Shown: piece after piece, positions 1 to 9,974 of the stretch | How the letters are laid out: the number at the start of each line of letters is the position of its first letter | Position numbering within the stretch: position 1 is the first letter of the stretch | Assembly (NCBI GenBank): GCA_022495005.1 | Contig: JAGYXB010001010.1 | Span: forward strand, 1,984,001 to 2,048,000 | Length of the DNA: 64,000 nt | Source: Rhyacophila brunnea | Lineage: Eukaryota; Arthropoda; Insecta; Trichoptera; Rhyacophilidae | Direction: 5' to 3' | Notes under the pieces: model-generated | What the model saw: only the letters and a program-made list of their open reading frames with translations | Told to the model about the DNA's origin: nothing | The model's database searches: none | Position numbers and translations under genes: made by a program

Positions 1-134
1 GCTCAACCTATTAGGTCCATACCCTGACTCACACACAAATTGAGAAACAATATGTACTTGCCAGACCCAGGATTCGAACCTGGGACCCACGGCGTGATAG
101 TCCAACGCTTATGCCGCGCGGCCACTGTGGGTGC
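1..134 (-). repeat. tRNA-derived SINE, family A (cut by window edge)
   Basis: Read on the minus strand, a tRNA-like head begins near 134 with an A-box-like GTGGCCGCGCGGC and a B box GGTTCGAATCC, followed by a body ending in GGACCTAATAGGTTGAGC at the window edge. The same head and body recur at 42744 and 52199, where the element continues for about 110 more bases. A tRNA gene is unlikely because the same body follows the head in every copy. Confidence 0.85.
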
Positions 135-1314
135 CATTATATTATACTACTCATTAAACTATTACTACACTACAATACTTTAAATGGGCCTCATCACCTG
201 TTGTAATGTTAAAAAGAATATATAATATATTGATGGCCCAGAATTGAACGGTAATAAGTCAAAAATTCGATATTTCACGATATTGGTATTAAAATTATAA
301 TAAAAATGAGCTAGCTCTTGGCAGTTTTGTACAGAAAAAAATCGAAAAAAATAATTTATATACCTTGAAAGCCAAAAAACCCATATGGAATTTTACAAAC
401 TGTCAAACGAAGCCATTTTTGTACAGATTTATTTCGAATTGTTTATATTTAAAACAGGCGATTGATCATACATTTCAATTTTGAATAAATACATTCTGAC
501 ATATTTCCTTTTAAATCTTGTCAAATCTTTTCTATTGTAAAATATTTAAATATTAAAACATAAGTATCTCAAAACTACATTTTTTGAGTTGTTACTGTTC
601 AAAACTGGGCCATCGATATATATATAAATATATAATTCAGTAGCTTTCTTGATATAACGTAATATATGCTCCGTGTAAAATGCCATAGGTTTACATATAA
701 ATTGCAATACTTTCCACGAAATATACTGCAATGCATAAATAAAAACATTTCATCAATCTGATTTGGTAAATTCTGTCACGCATTGATATAAAACTGACGA
801 AATGGTAATTTCAAGAGTGCACGTAAGGTTGGCCACAAGGGTTTTTTTAAACATTCTACAATCCCAAATTCCGTGATTTTCCGAGAGTGCCGGTAATCGA
901 GATGAAATGTATGTGTCTGCAATTCCGTGAGACGAGAGCTCATGTTTTATATGTTTAAATAACTTTTTTTTCCATATTCACTAACCATACCACCTTGCTA
1001 TCAACCAAGTGTTTGATGTAACTGAAGATATTATAAAATAAAAACAATACTTATTGTTTAAACCTCGAACTGTACTTATTGAATTGAGTAATAATGTTAC
1101 TTGAAAAAACTGTTGTATGTTGATCATACTTAGGACATCTAAACACTTTATTTTGTGACTATCCTGGATATTATATTAATGTAGTTTGCAATACAGTTAT
1201 CTTTTTCTGTTGTTATTTCAATTTTCGATTTCAATTTATTTTTATAACATATTTTGGACATTACAAATTATGAGTTTAAGATGTTCACAGCATGACATGA
1301 AACATTATTATAAA
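135..1314. other. AT-rich DNA, no gene seen
   Basis: Low-GC sequence with only short open frames (76 codons or fewer) lacking domain-like composition. I see no splice-flanked coding segment, RNA gene or complete repeat here. Confidence 0.5.
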
Positions 1315-1554
1315 GAAAAAAGGGTACTGTTCGGTTATCAAGAATACAGCGGAAAAAACGTTTTGAAAATAGCCGATAAACTGGATTATTTGTTAGGTCA
1401 ACCTAACAAAACTTAACTCAACCTAACCTAACTTAATCTAACCCAACCTAACCTAACCTAAACTAACCTAAACTAACAAATAATCCAGTATATCGGGTAT
1501 TTTCAAAATGTGTTTTCCGCTATATTCCTGATAACCGAACAGTACCGAAAAAAG
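1315..1554. mobile_element. Foldback MITE with telomere-like loop and 8-bp TSD
   Basis: Two inverted arms of about 74 bp (1323..1396 and 1473..1546) flank a 76-base loop made largely of CCTAA units and variants (CCTAAA, CCCAA, TTAAT). Each arm starts at its outer end with GGTACTGTTCGGTTATC or a close match. The element is bordered by a perfect direct repeat GAAAAAAG at 1315..1322 and 1547..1554, the 8-bp duplication length of hAT or P-type insertion. The arms differ at several positions, so it is not brand new. The loop unit is the complement of the insect telomere repeat TTAGG. There is no coding capacity. The superfamily is uncertain because the tip is not a standard hAT tip. Confidence 0.8.
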
Positions 1555-2453
1555 TAATAAAAACGATAAAAATGAAATTATAAAAAGAGAACATAAAATA
1601 AACATACAAAAGCAGTGAAAATACAATTTATACATCTATAGAAGTTCAAAGAAGTACACCGAGTTTGCTAAGGAGACTCTATTTTAAGAATTTATAAAAA
1701 GCGTCCACCTAAACTCACCCTCACGCAAGTCCCTGTATACCGACGTTATGAAGCCATCTAAAGTAACATATTTTAGAACCACCTTTTGAGTACTTATATT
1801 CATCTTAGTAATTGAAATTAATTTTATAAAATAAAACAAAGCAAAGAGACAAATATAATCTTAAATTGCCTTTTCCTGATAAAGTTATTTTTAGTCATAC
1901 GGTACAATATCTCTCACATTCACATACGTATAATGTAATACCATTGTAGGAAAAGTAAGATTTAATGTATTAACAATAATTAATTCTCTTGTTTTAATCA
2001 CATAATTTAAAAATAATATGGCATAATACCGGTACTGCAATCCCTAGTTGGCAGCCAGTAAATGTGGGATGATTTATTTCACATCAACTGCATTGACGTG
2101 TTATCTTACAGTGTGGTTTATGGAGATTGATTCATCGTAAAGTGACATGACGTGTGAAACGGAATGTGCTCGCAGCGAATCGTCATTCTCTCAGAACACA
2201 CAAAGTGTTTTAATTTTCCCCTTGAAACACATTCGAACTCTTGCGGTATGAATTCGATTTGGCAATATCGATTGTCATAAAACGCAGTCATGATCACGTT
2301 AACAAGTTAAACGATTGGTCAATAAGCTTATAAGTACTAGACATAGTTATCTAAGATGTATATTATACGTCTTTGACTTTTACTTTATAATTAACTATTT
2401 CTTTTATTCAACGAATAATTCACAAGATTTAAGAATGTATCATTCTAATTATT
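1555..2453. other. Intergenic or intronic DNA, complex segment near 2040-2330
   Basis: Mostly AT-rich. From about 2040 to 2330 the sequence is of higher complexity (TGACATGACGTGTGAAAC, ATCGATTGTCAT and similar), as in regulatory DNA, but no gene or promoter can be assigned. A short stretch at 2404..2453 is also found near 62118 and belongs to a repeat. Confidence 0.4.
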
Positions 2454-2716
2454 GAACATACATAATTTTGAAAAACACTTTCTGAGAGAATATAATATTA
2501 TAACCAATAGAAAAAATCTTTTTTTGAAAAAGTAAGCCACCCCGGCGGGGAATCGAACCGTGCATCTCCCGGGTTTACACCCCATCCGCGCATTACCACT
2601 ATGCTACGCAGTGACATACTAATTGCGACAAATTTTAACTATTGGTCAATTTTAATACCTACTCATCACCATAATTATATTCTCTCTGAAAGTGTTTTTC
2701 AAAATTATGTATGTTT
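2454..2716 (-). repeat. tRNA-derived SINE, family C, flanked by inverted copies of its tail
   Basis: The minus strand has a tRNA-like head (A-box-like TAGCATAGTGGTAATGCGC, B box GGTTCGATTCC) followed by a tail that runs to 2454. The terminal 44 bases, 2454..2497, recur in inverted orientation at 2673..2716 on the other side of the head with almost no differences, so the unit has terminal inverted repeats around a tRNA-like centre. Related copies lie at 38165..38395 (-) and 62200..62440 (+). It could be two overlapping SINEs or one TIR element that captured a tRNA-like sequence. Confidence 0.75.
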
Positions 2717-2747
2717 TAACTTTATAATTTATTGTTATATATAAAAG

Positions 2748-3028
2748 CGCATCTATTCTACACATACGGCTGCTATCAGTGGATATCGATGGTAGTTTAT
2801 CATATTTATGTATTGAGGCAGTTAATTGTTATAATAGGTTATCACTGTCAAAATTTCTATGTTTTAACAGCACCGCACTTGGCTGTGTTAACTATTAGAG
2901 CGAGATAGATACTTTAGACGGCTAACTTATTGTAACAATTATAATACCTCAATAAATAACATATAATAAATTACCCTCAATAGCCGCCAAAAGCTACCGA
3001 TAGCAGCCTTGTGTATAGAATAGATGCG
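2748..3028. mobile_element. Long-TIR MITE, family T, copy 1
   Basis: The left end CGCATCTATTCTACACA and the complement of the right end CGCATCTATTCTATACACA match, followed by further matching bases (GGCTGCTATC). Interior segments such as GACGGCTAACTTATTGTA are shared with 8270..8425 and 42621..43166. The length is 281 bp, with no coding frame and no clear target duplication. Confidence 0.75.
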
Positions 3029-3079
3029 ATTGTTAGTGTTTGAAGAATAGTTAAAAAACCATAGTTGATATTATTAATA

Positions 3080-3195
3080 CTATCGACCGAAGGTACTTGA
3101 TGGAATTTGAAGTTAAATTCTAATGGATTTAAGTTTTATACTATTCTATTTGAGTGCTCAAACAGAATAATATAAAACTTAAATCCATTAGAACC
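3080..3195. repeat. Foldback fragment of the ribozyme-bearing repeat
   Basis: The minus-strand half reads CTCAAATAGAATAGTATAAA and continues through AAATTCCATCAAGTACC, matching the sequence just 3' of the hammerhead-like motif at 62697..62775. The plus-strand half starts at CTCAAACAGAATAATATAAA and matches the same segment. The two halves meet head to head at TTTGAGTGCTCAAA (about 3148..3161), at the 3' boundary of the ribozyme stem I. A similar foldback lies at 11465..11590. Confidence 0.7.
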
Positions 3196-3284
3196 ATAGT
3201 TGACTTAATTGAAAATATAGTTTATAATCTAATAATATCTAATAATAAAAATATAAGTTAGTAATCATATCCATTATCACCGTA

Positions 3285-3640
3285 CAACTACTGGAGTCTG
3301 GGCATACCAATTGACCTCCGACCACCTGGTCTGGTATCCAGAATTCTCCTTTGTGGTTGAGCACTGTCCATTATTGCTATATGGCCCGCCCATCAGGGCC
3401 TACCAAATTTACCGAATGCGGTGATACATTCTTCATGGAAAGATTGTAGAGCTTCAGGTCATGCTGGATATGTCATTCTTCCCCTTATAGTATAGGCCCG
3501 TTTACGTAGCACTGTCCTCTTACATACCTATATCAATCCCATGCTCATTGGCCTCAGTGAGAGTCCAACTCTCCGATCCATATATGTCAGTATCGATCGA
3601 ATCAGTTTTTTTTGTAGACCAATAATACTAGTAGTAATTC
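3285..3640 (-). pseudogene. Decayed LINE reverse-transcriptase C-terminal fragment
   Basis: On the minus strand, a broken reading frame includes WAGHIAIMD, then PQRRILDTRPGGRR and GMPRL. This matches the C-terminal region of insect non-LTR endonuclease/reverse-transcriptase proteins (pattern W-x-GH-x-x-R-M-D ... P-x-GRR-x-x-GRP). Upstream, DRRVGLSL lies in the position of the usual E-x-W-x-L-T motif. There are several frameshifts and stops, so it is a dead 5'-truncated copy. Confidence 0.6.
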
Positions 3641-3716
3641 ATTTCATATATTTGCTTTTTTAATGAATTAATGTATTTGAAATAAATTCAAAACATTGAT
3701 TTGCATTCCATATATT

Positions 3717-3783
3717 GAACATACATAACTTGAAAACACTTCAAATAATACCCACTAGAAAAAATCATATTTGAAAAAAATAC
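3717..3783 (-). repeat. SINE tail fragment (family D)
   Basis: The complement reads as a tail with TTTTTTTCAAATATGATTTT, CTAGTGGGTATTATTTG and GTGTTTTCAAGTTATGTATG. It matches the + strand tail at 4305..4378. No head is attached, so it is a fragment. Confidence 0.6.
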
Positions 3784-3860
3784 CGATAGTCAATAATAAC
3801 GCAATTTGATAGGCATTTCATGTATGACCTACTAGTTTAAATTATCTTAATTAGATATGA

Positions 3861-4380
3861 GGCTCGTAGCATAATTGGTTAAGACGATACATCAGTGAAA
3901 CGGCAAATAATTTTCAATGATAGGCGTGACGAAATTTTGGACTCGCTGGCATTCGGAGAGCGAACGTCGAGGTGTGAATACGTCAATTTGTTTCGTGATG
4001 GCAACGGGGGTATTAATTCTTAAATCGTGTAAAGATGACTAAACACGTTACCCATTTACTTGAAAAAGAAAACATGTCAATGAATATATTATTATTGTTA
4101 CTAATAGAACATTAAATGGACGCATGTTGTATTTATATGACAAATTATATTTCGTTCGGCATGCGTCATTTGCACCCGCGACCCGCAATCCGCGCATCGC
4201 CTAGCCACGATCTTTTTAGACCATGCTTCAACTGAGGTATAGCCTTAATGCTCAGATTGGCGCGACACCAATGGTTATACGGGTTCGAATCCCGTTGAGT
4301 TTCGTATTTTTTTTTCAAATATGATTTTATGTAGTGGGTATATTATATCTGAGGTGTTTTCTAGTTATTTATGTTCAAAG
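3861..4380 (+). repeat. tRNA-derived SINE, family D, split by a MITE
   Basis: The A-box-bearing head GGCTCGTAGCATAATTGG is at 3861..3878, and the B box GGTTCGAATCCC with downstream tail is at 4279..4380. The 362 bases between them are a separate MITE flanked by TTAA. Removing one TTAA and the MITE joins the head and B box at spacing normal for a tRNA-like unit. The tail ends AGGTGTTTTCTAGTTATTTA. Confidence 0.7.
3883..4244 (+). mobile_element. MITE with TTAA flanks, copy 1
   Basis: TTAA lies directly on both sides (3879..3882 and 4245..4248). The ends are imperfect inverted repeats: GACGATACATCAGTGAAAC at the left, and GGCTATACCTCAGTTGAAGC as complement of the right end. A closely similar copy sits in the opposite orientation at 53840..54173, which independently fixes both boundaries. 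The TTAA duplication recalls piggyBac insertion, but the tips do not begin with CCC, so the superfamily is open. No coding capacity. Confidence 0.75.
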
Positions 4381-4399
4381 TAAACTATATTTAAAAAAA

Positions 4400-4868
4400 T
4401 AATAAAAGACGAGAATTCCCTAACAATATAAATGATTAATGTCACAATATTACCAAGTATTCGCATCAATTTATTCGACACAAGTATGTATTCAATGCTT
4501 TAGTGGATTAAACATGAAGTAAATATTGAGTATTTGTTTGGTGAGCCTCAGTGGTGCAAGAGCCTCTCTACACGCAACGGTGCTGCAGTTCAAGTCCCAC
4601 GCAATGCAAACAGACGGATGGATCGATCAGTGATTAAACATTGATAGCTGGTGCATGTGTGGATGCTTCCTTGTCGGTGTAAATATATGCGGAAAATTGC
4701 AGTGGATTTACTACATACACCAATGCATTTGATATTACGTTTTTGCTTGACATGGAAATAATAACACAGACTAGGCACTAAAAAGAGCAAGTAATCTTGT
4801 CATTAAAAATATTTCAAAAATAATAAAGAAATTTATACAATGTTTTTATTAGCTCGTATTCTTGTTTG
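4400..4868. other. AT-rich DNA, weak repeat traces
   Basis: No gene recognised. The segment near 4535..4600 (GTGAGCCTCAGTGGTGCAAG ... GTTCAAGTCCC) looks like another tRNA-like SINE head, but it is decayed and I cannot follow a body from it. Confidence 0.4.
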
Positions 4869-5300
4869 TCCGGTGGTTGTTTGTCCAATACAAATCTTGC
4901 AATCGATTTTTAACTAACTTTCCGACTAGCTAGACATTTGAAACTTTTAGAACATATCAGAACACGATGCCAATGCATTTTTAGCCGTCTTTAAGCAGAA
5001 TTGAATTCATTTTCAGTTAATTCTGATTTGTATGGAAAGTTATTTTAGAAAAATATTTAAAAAGTAAAAGATATTATTGGTTGCTAAGAGGGTGGTCCTA
5101 TCACCTAAATTATTAATATATACGTGCGTTACTATGGAAATCAAAATGACATTTCAGTATTCCATATTTGTTTGTTTGTTTTTTACTTACTTCATATCAA
5201 GTACAAGTTTGAGCATATTGACCATAATAATTCAACAGAAAATTTAAAAACGTTGTACCTATATAAAAAGTTCTTTTTATCTTGTAATTATTATTAATCG
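4869..5300 (+). repeat. Unclassified dispersed repeat G, copy 1
   Basis: The segment from CCGGTGGTTGTTTGTCC to TAAAAAGTTC and the following TCTTGTAATTA aligns along about 430 bases with 29927..30375 in the same orientation. Shared blocks include CTTGCAATCGATTTTTAACT, CAGAACACGATGCCAATG and TTATTAATATATACGTGCGT. I see no terminal inverted repeats, tRNA-like head or protein frame. Confidence 0.75.
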
Positions 5301-5365
5301 TTTTATATGCAATTATGTTGGCAATTAATAATTACTTTGTGAATGAATATCTTGTTTCTGCCTAA

Positions 5366-5512
5366 GCCTTATTTCCACTATACGGTTTTAACCGTACGGA
5401 AGAAATCGAACGGTAAAAATCTGAATCGGCAACATGCTCTTTCACGCCATTAAAAGAATGTTGCCATTCGATTTTTTACCGTACGGTTAAAATCGTATAA
5501 TGTGAAAGGAGC
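5366..5512. mobile_element. Short palindromic MITE
   Basis: The left arm CACTATACGGTTTTAACCG and complement of the right arm CACATTATACGATTTTAACC match over about 55 bases, continuing into the inner ATCGAAYGG and GCAACAT. The total is about 145 bp with a loop of some 25 bases. There is no coding content. The target duplication is not clear. Confidence 0.7.
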
Positions 5513-6852
5513 GTACGTGATCTTTCACCCATTATTATACTATCATGACTCAACAAGGTTTCTCGTATTATTTTTTTATTTCATGCTTTAGTACAATCCA
5601 CGAATAACTATTCCTTCTAAAAGTATGGAAACTCTTTAAAATCTAAAGTTTCTACATAAAGGAACCAAATTTAGCGATATGCATGTAAATGATTTAAAAT
5701 AAAACCGTCTAAAATCTGCATTGCGTAGGCTGAAAGGTTAATGATAGATTTATATAGAATTTCTAATTGTATTACTTAATTACCTACTTGATAAAGAGTG
5801 TGAAACATGACGTCATCCCCCTCCATCTATGAAGATTGCAATTAGATGATGGATATATAGTTAATATGACACTTTTTAACTCAATATTTACTATTTGATT
5901 ATTGATTGTAAACTTCCTATCTGACGTTTTAATCACTTTATAATGTTTGTATTTTGAAAAAAAAAGTCTCAGATACGCAAGATATATCTCATTCTATAAT
6001 AGTATACAAGGTATTATCAATTATTTATTATTATATTAAATTGTATAGACGTGCATTCTATGTTTCCTTATGATTTCTCACATAAAAGGTCAATTTTACA
6101 TGACGTAAATGATAATTATTTACTGTACGTGCAGTGTAGTTTAACAAATGTTTTTGAATTGTAACATTATTGCATGATTTATCGATATCTAAATGTGTCA
6201 TCGAATTAAAATTACATGCACTCACTAAAGTTGAAAATAGGAAATATTATTTAACAAGAGGTGAGTATCCTATATCGTTTAACAAACACGAGTTAAATTA
6301 AAATAAAAATTATGATTTTAAACTCCAATAATAAAATATATACCTATCACATATTTTTAGAAAGTTTCTTTAACATAGTTATCTAATTGTCACATCTAAT
6401 ATCATTCATAAATACATGTAAATAGTAGAATGTTTGTACATATTTTTATAACTTTTAAATCGACGCCATTTTACTGATAAAGGTAAAATAATAATCTAAA
6501 ATATAAATAATTCTAAATACTTACAATAAACGAACTCACCATTTAGGTTATAGAGAAAATAACAATTCAATATGATGGTTTCTTAATATACATAGTTACT
6601 TAAAAGCAAACACAAAATTGAAATAAATAAGAAACACAATTAAAATATTCTTTTCAAGAGATTTATCATTTATAAAATGAATTTATCACTTGATATTCAT
6701 CACATATTTTGAGTATATAGATTACTGTATGATGCATATTTTGCTATAATAGTAACAAGATTTACAATTCAATTTATGTTATCCTTATAGTACTAACTGA
6801 TTATATTATTTTATTTTGTAAACTGTCAATTCATGGTGGAACTGCATTGTAT
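5513..6852. other. AT-rich DNA, nothing recognised
   Basis: Very low GC and no open frame of note on either strand. One TGACGTCATC motif occurs near 5809 but in no promoter context I can defend. Confidence 0.5.
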
Positions 6853-7106
6853 TGTTGTTTTAATTTAATAAAACGCATTTTTTTGTAGTACTTATTCCAC
6901 TTTTAATCAATAAATTAGGACCGGTTTCGTCCGCTTCAGAGGGACATTTTCAACTGAATACATAACTATACAACTGAATACATAGAACTGAATAATATAG
7001 TATTCAGTTGAAAATGTCCCTCTGAGACAAAACTGGTCCTAATTTATTGATTAAAAGTGGAATAAGTACTTAAAAAAAATACGTTTTATTAAATTAAAAC
7101 AACAAA
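6853..7106. mobile_element. Foldback repeat with ribozyme-like remnants in both arms
   Basis: Arms 6853..6961 and 7000..7106 are inverted copies (about 108 bp each) around a 38-base spacer. In the direction reading out from the spacer, each arm has CCCTCTGA, then in one arm GGACGAAACCGGTCC and in the other a worn ACAAAACTGGTCC, then TAATTTATTGATTAAAAGTG and GAATAAGTACT. GGACGAAAC followed by a short self-pairing CCGG and a C resembles the 3' half of a hammerhead ribozyme, but the CUGANGA core is incomplete here. A related segment is at 23055..23180. Confidence 0.75.
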
Positions 7107-7261
7107 ACTCATTTTGTATAAACGATTTTTTTCTACATTTTATTAAATTTACACATAAACTAAAAACTAGCCTAAATATATTTTGTTTGTTTCTTACTGA
7201 ATTTTACATTTATAAAACTATTTCAAATACGCAAGTGTGAATATGTTTTGATAAATACATG

Positions 7262-7320
7262 CCTACATAATTTTAAAACACCTCAGATAAATACCTAATA
7301 AAATCTTATTTACGACGAAA
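7262..7320 (-). repeat. SINE tail fragment (family C/D)
   Basis: ACATAATTTTAAAACACCTC followed by TAATAAAATCTTATTT matches the complement of the family D tail at 4310..4378. Fragment only. Confidence 0.5.
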
Positions 7321-8269
7321 TTATCTAGTAGTTTTTTACACCTAATGCTTAATAAATTGCATTCATTGTTATACATTAAATTCAAAATATGTAGGTATAC
7401 ATTAGACATTAAAAAAAATAGTATATATGAAAAAAGGTTAAAAAAAACATTATATCACATTCAAAGGTAAGAAAATTCATCATGATTAAAAAATATATAA
7501 AAAATTGATTGTCTTTTAAAGACCATTGCGTCCATAAGTACCTACAATAAAAATATTCGGATAGGTGTGTGATATTAATGGTTTTAATATCCAATGATGT
7601 AAATACACACAAAAACATTTAGAAAGAAATCGATTGGCATGAAATGTCAAAACGATAATAGTATTAAAGTTATTTATGAGGAAATCATGTTGAAAAATAA
7701 TTAAATTTGCCCTGGGAAGATTCACAATTAATTTGAAATTAATTGCTTTTGAGTGAAGTTAATAGGATGTTTTATTTTTTGTTAATATTAATGTGTTGGC
7801 ATTCATCAAGGCCATGAGATTGGGATTTGTATTGTTTTCGTTAAGTTAAGTTATTAAACTGCGCTCAACCATTCGATACAATCATATCTGCAACAAACAA
7901 ATGAAGAAAACTACGCAAGAAAGCGTGAGTGCGTCATATTATTGCAATCATTTCTGCAGACACGCCGCGAGAACCAACTATACCATATTGAATTTATATA
8001 TATTATTATAATATAAGAAAATATTGAAAATTATTACGGATAGATATTGAAATTAATGGAGCCGATACTTACACGTGCCAACAAAATGCATTCTAAGTGG
8101 CGCGTACCTGGAAAATAACTGAATTAAATATAGTGAAACTTTTAACGTTTATATTATATGAACTAACTATGTGAAAAAAATTACAGCACTATTTTATTCT
8201 TTCATAATAAACGATGGCAAATTAAATTTACGGAATGCATGCATTATGATAAGACACCTCTCTTGACTG
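7321..8269. other. AT-rich DNA, no gene seen
   Basis: Short frames near 7409..7725 on the minus strand are low-complexity and overlap each other. I see no convincing exon or repeat boundary. Confidence 0.45.
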
Positions 8270-8425
8270 TGATAAATTTTAGAGTAAGACAGACAGTTTT
8301 GACAGTTCAGACGGCTAACTTATTGTAATTATTACAATAAGTGTTAATATTTCGATACTTTCCTACCCTATTTAGCTGCCGTGAAGGCCGAAAGCAGTCT
8401 TGTGTGTAGAATAAATGCGCAGGTC
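8270..8425 (+). mobile_element. Long-TIR MITE, family T, partial copy
   Basis: From CTGTGATAAATTTTAGAGT to GCAGTCTTGTGTGTAGAATA and AATGCGC, this matches the right half of the element at 42621..43166, including its terminal repeat. The left half is missing. Confidence 0.65.
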
Positions 8426-8666
8426 CCAATTCGGGGTCTAACAAAATTCAAATTTTATCGTTAATGTGTGTTTAGAGCCAAAGTATGGACCTAGGAGATT
8501 CAGCAAACGGCTATTTCCAGTAAAAAATATATTTATATTAATTTTTTTTAAATATATTGTTTGTACCTAAAACTGAACTCTGCCTATATTGCAATAATGG
8601 TGAATCGTAAGAGATTTATAAACTTTTGTGAAAAACTACATATTTTTTCTATTCAGATATTGTATG

Positions 8667-9330
8667 AAATAGTGCAGGGGAGGGCAAACTTTTTGGATGG
8701 AGGGCCAAATTCAAGAATTTAAAATGAGCGGCGGGCCGCAAGTAAAATACCATTTTTAGATATACACTATTTATAATCACGAAAAATAAGCATTACAAAA
8801 AAATTAATGAGAAGAATGAAACGTTGTACATTTTTTAACATTTTTTTAAATTCAGGTGTTAATTTTGTAGTTTATATTCTCAAAATTGCTTGTAAATGGG
8901 CATCGGAGATATTTGATCGTAAAGAATTTTTATTGAGGTTCATGATCGAAAATGTTTGTTCATATATATAGGTTGATCCAAAAATAACGAACTTTTTCTT
9001 GCATAATCTTTAAGTTGGTCGAATTTGCCTGAATTAAGGGGATTGTAAAATTTGGAGATTTCTTTATGACGATGCAATTCCCTTAAATCAGTGTCACACT
9101 GCAGATCAATAGTCTCAAGTTGTAGCTCTGTCGGTACACTATCAATATCTATTGAAAATGGATCGCGTACTATTGCTAAACAAATTTCAATCTATTGTCG
9201 ATATTTTTAAAAAATATATAAAAAAGTTATTCGTAATCAGAAGTACAATTAATGATGGCGGGCCGCAAAAAAATACCCGGCGGGCCACATGCGGCCCGCG
9301 GGCTGCAGTTTGCCCCCCCCTGAAATAGTG
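8667..9330. mobile_element. Non-autonomous hAT element with 8-bp TSD
   Basis: The left tip CAGGGGAGGGCAAACT (from 8675) and complement of the right tip CAGGGGGGGGCAAACT (to 9322) are hAT-type. Next to the tips are GGGCCAAATTC, CGGGCCGCA and GCGGCCCGCGGGCTGC. The perfect 8-bp duplication AAATAGTG lies at 8667..8674 and 9323..9330. The interior (648 bp total) is AT-rich without a transposase frame, so movement would have depended on a transposase supplied elsewhere. Confidence 0.9.
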
Positions 9331-9974
9331 TATACTGTATATTGTTGATAAATCAATGAATGTAATCAGTTAACCACGTATAAATGCAGATGCATTTTTT
9401 TATAGTATGCATAAATTATGCAAGGGTAAAACGACGGTTGCTATAATCAATTAAACGTACATCAAACATATTGCATCGTTTTCTCTCGCTTGGCGTCCAT
9501 TCGGCTACGTTTTGTTTCGTGTCAAAACTATCGCACATTATGGTAATGTCTCTTCTTCTTTGCCGGGATCTTACGATTGAGAATCGCGACCCAAATGAGC
9601 TTTTTTCACTGCTGAGCTCCACCCCTCTCAATATTCTGTATAACATATTGCTGGTAGAAAGTCTTATCCTGATTCTTGAGGCTTGCGTAGTATACCTACA
9701 TTTGATCTGACCTATTGAATATGCAAATACAACGAAATATGAAGTCGACATTATTATTTATGTATCTTCAAAATTTGTATTTAATATTTACATACCCACG
9801 CTTTGAATCTACAGTTTACTCTGATTATCAGCAGCATGATAATATACTTTGTGCATACAAAATTACTGAGAAAAGATTTGTTTAATGTATTTTCGTAAAA
9901 ATAACCATTACTACCAGTGTATCCATAATTTACTGGTACTAATATATCCTGTATAATATCGGCCTATAAATTCA
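9331..9974. other. Complex noncoding segment, possible regulatory DNA
   Basis: From 9416 to 9710 the sequence is richer in GC and CG dinucleotides than its surroundings. It is open on both strands: 111 codons on minus and 79 codons on plus, overlapping. Neither product resembles a known domain. Openness on both strands suggests unusual base composition rather than a gene. A conserved noncoding element or an unrecognised transposon piece are both possible. Confidence 0.35.

Noticed and set aside
1397..1472. True chromosome-end telomere
   Set aside because: The CCTAA tract is short, degenerate, enclosed by inverted arms and followed by more than 60 kb of ordinary sequence. It is interstitial.
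2550..2625. tRNA gene on the minus strand (also at 110, 4285, 42790, 47130, 52250, 57110 and 62335)
   Set aside because: A and B boxes are present, but the same head is followed by the same long body in several places and the arms do not fold into a proper cloverleaf. These are SINE heads.
9416..9751. 111-codon minus-strand gene
   Set aside because: The opposite strand is also open over the same region and neither product resembles a known protein.
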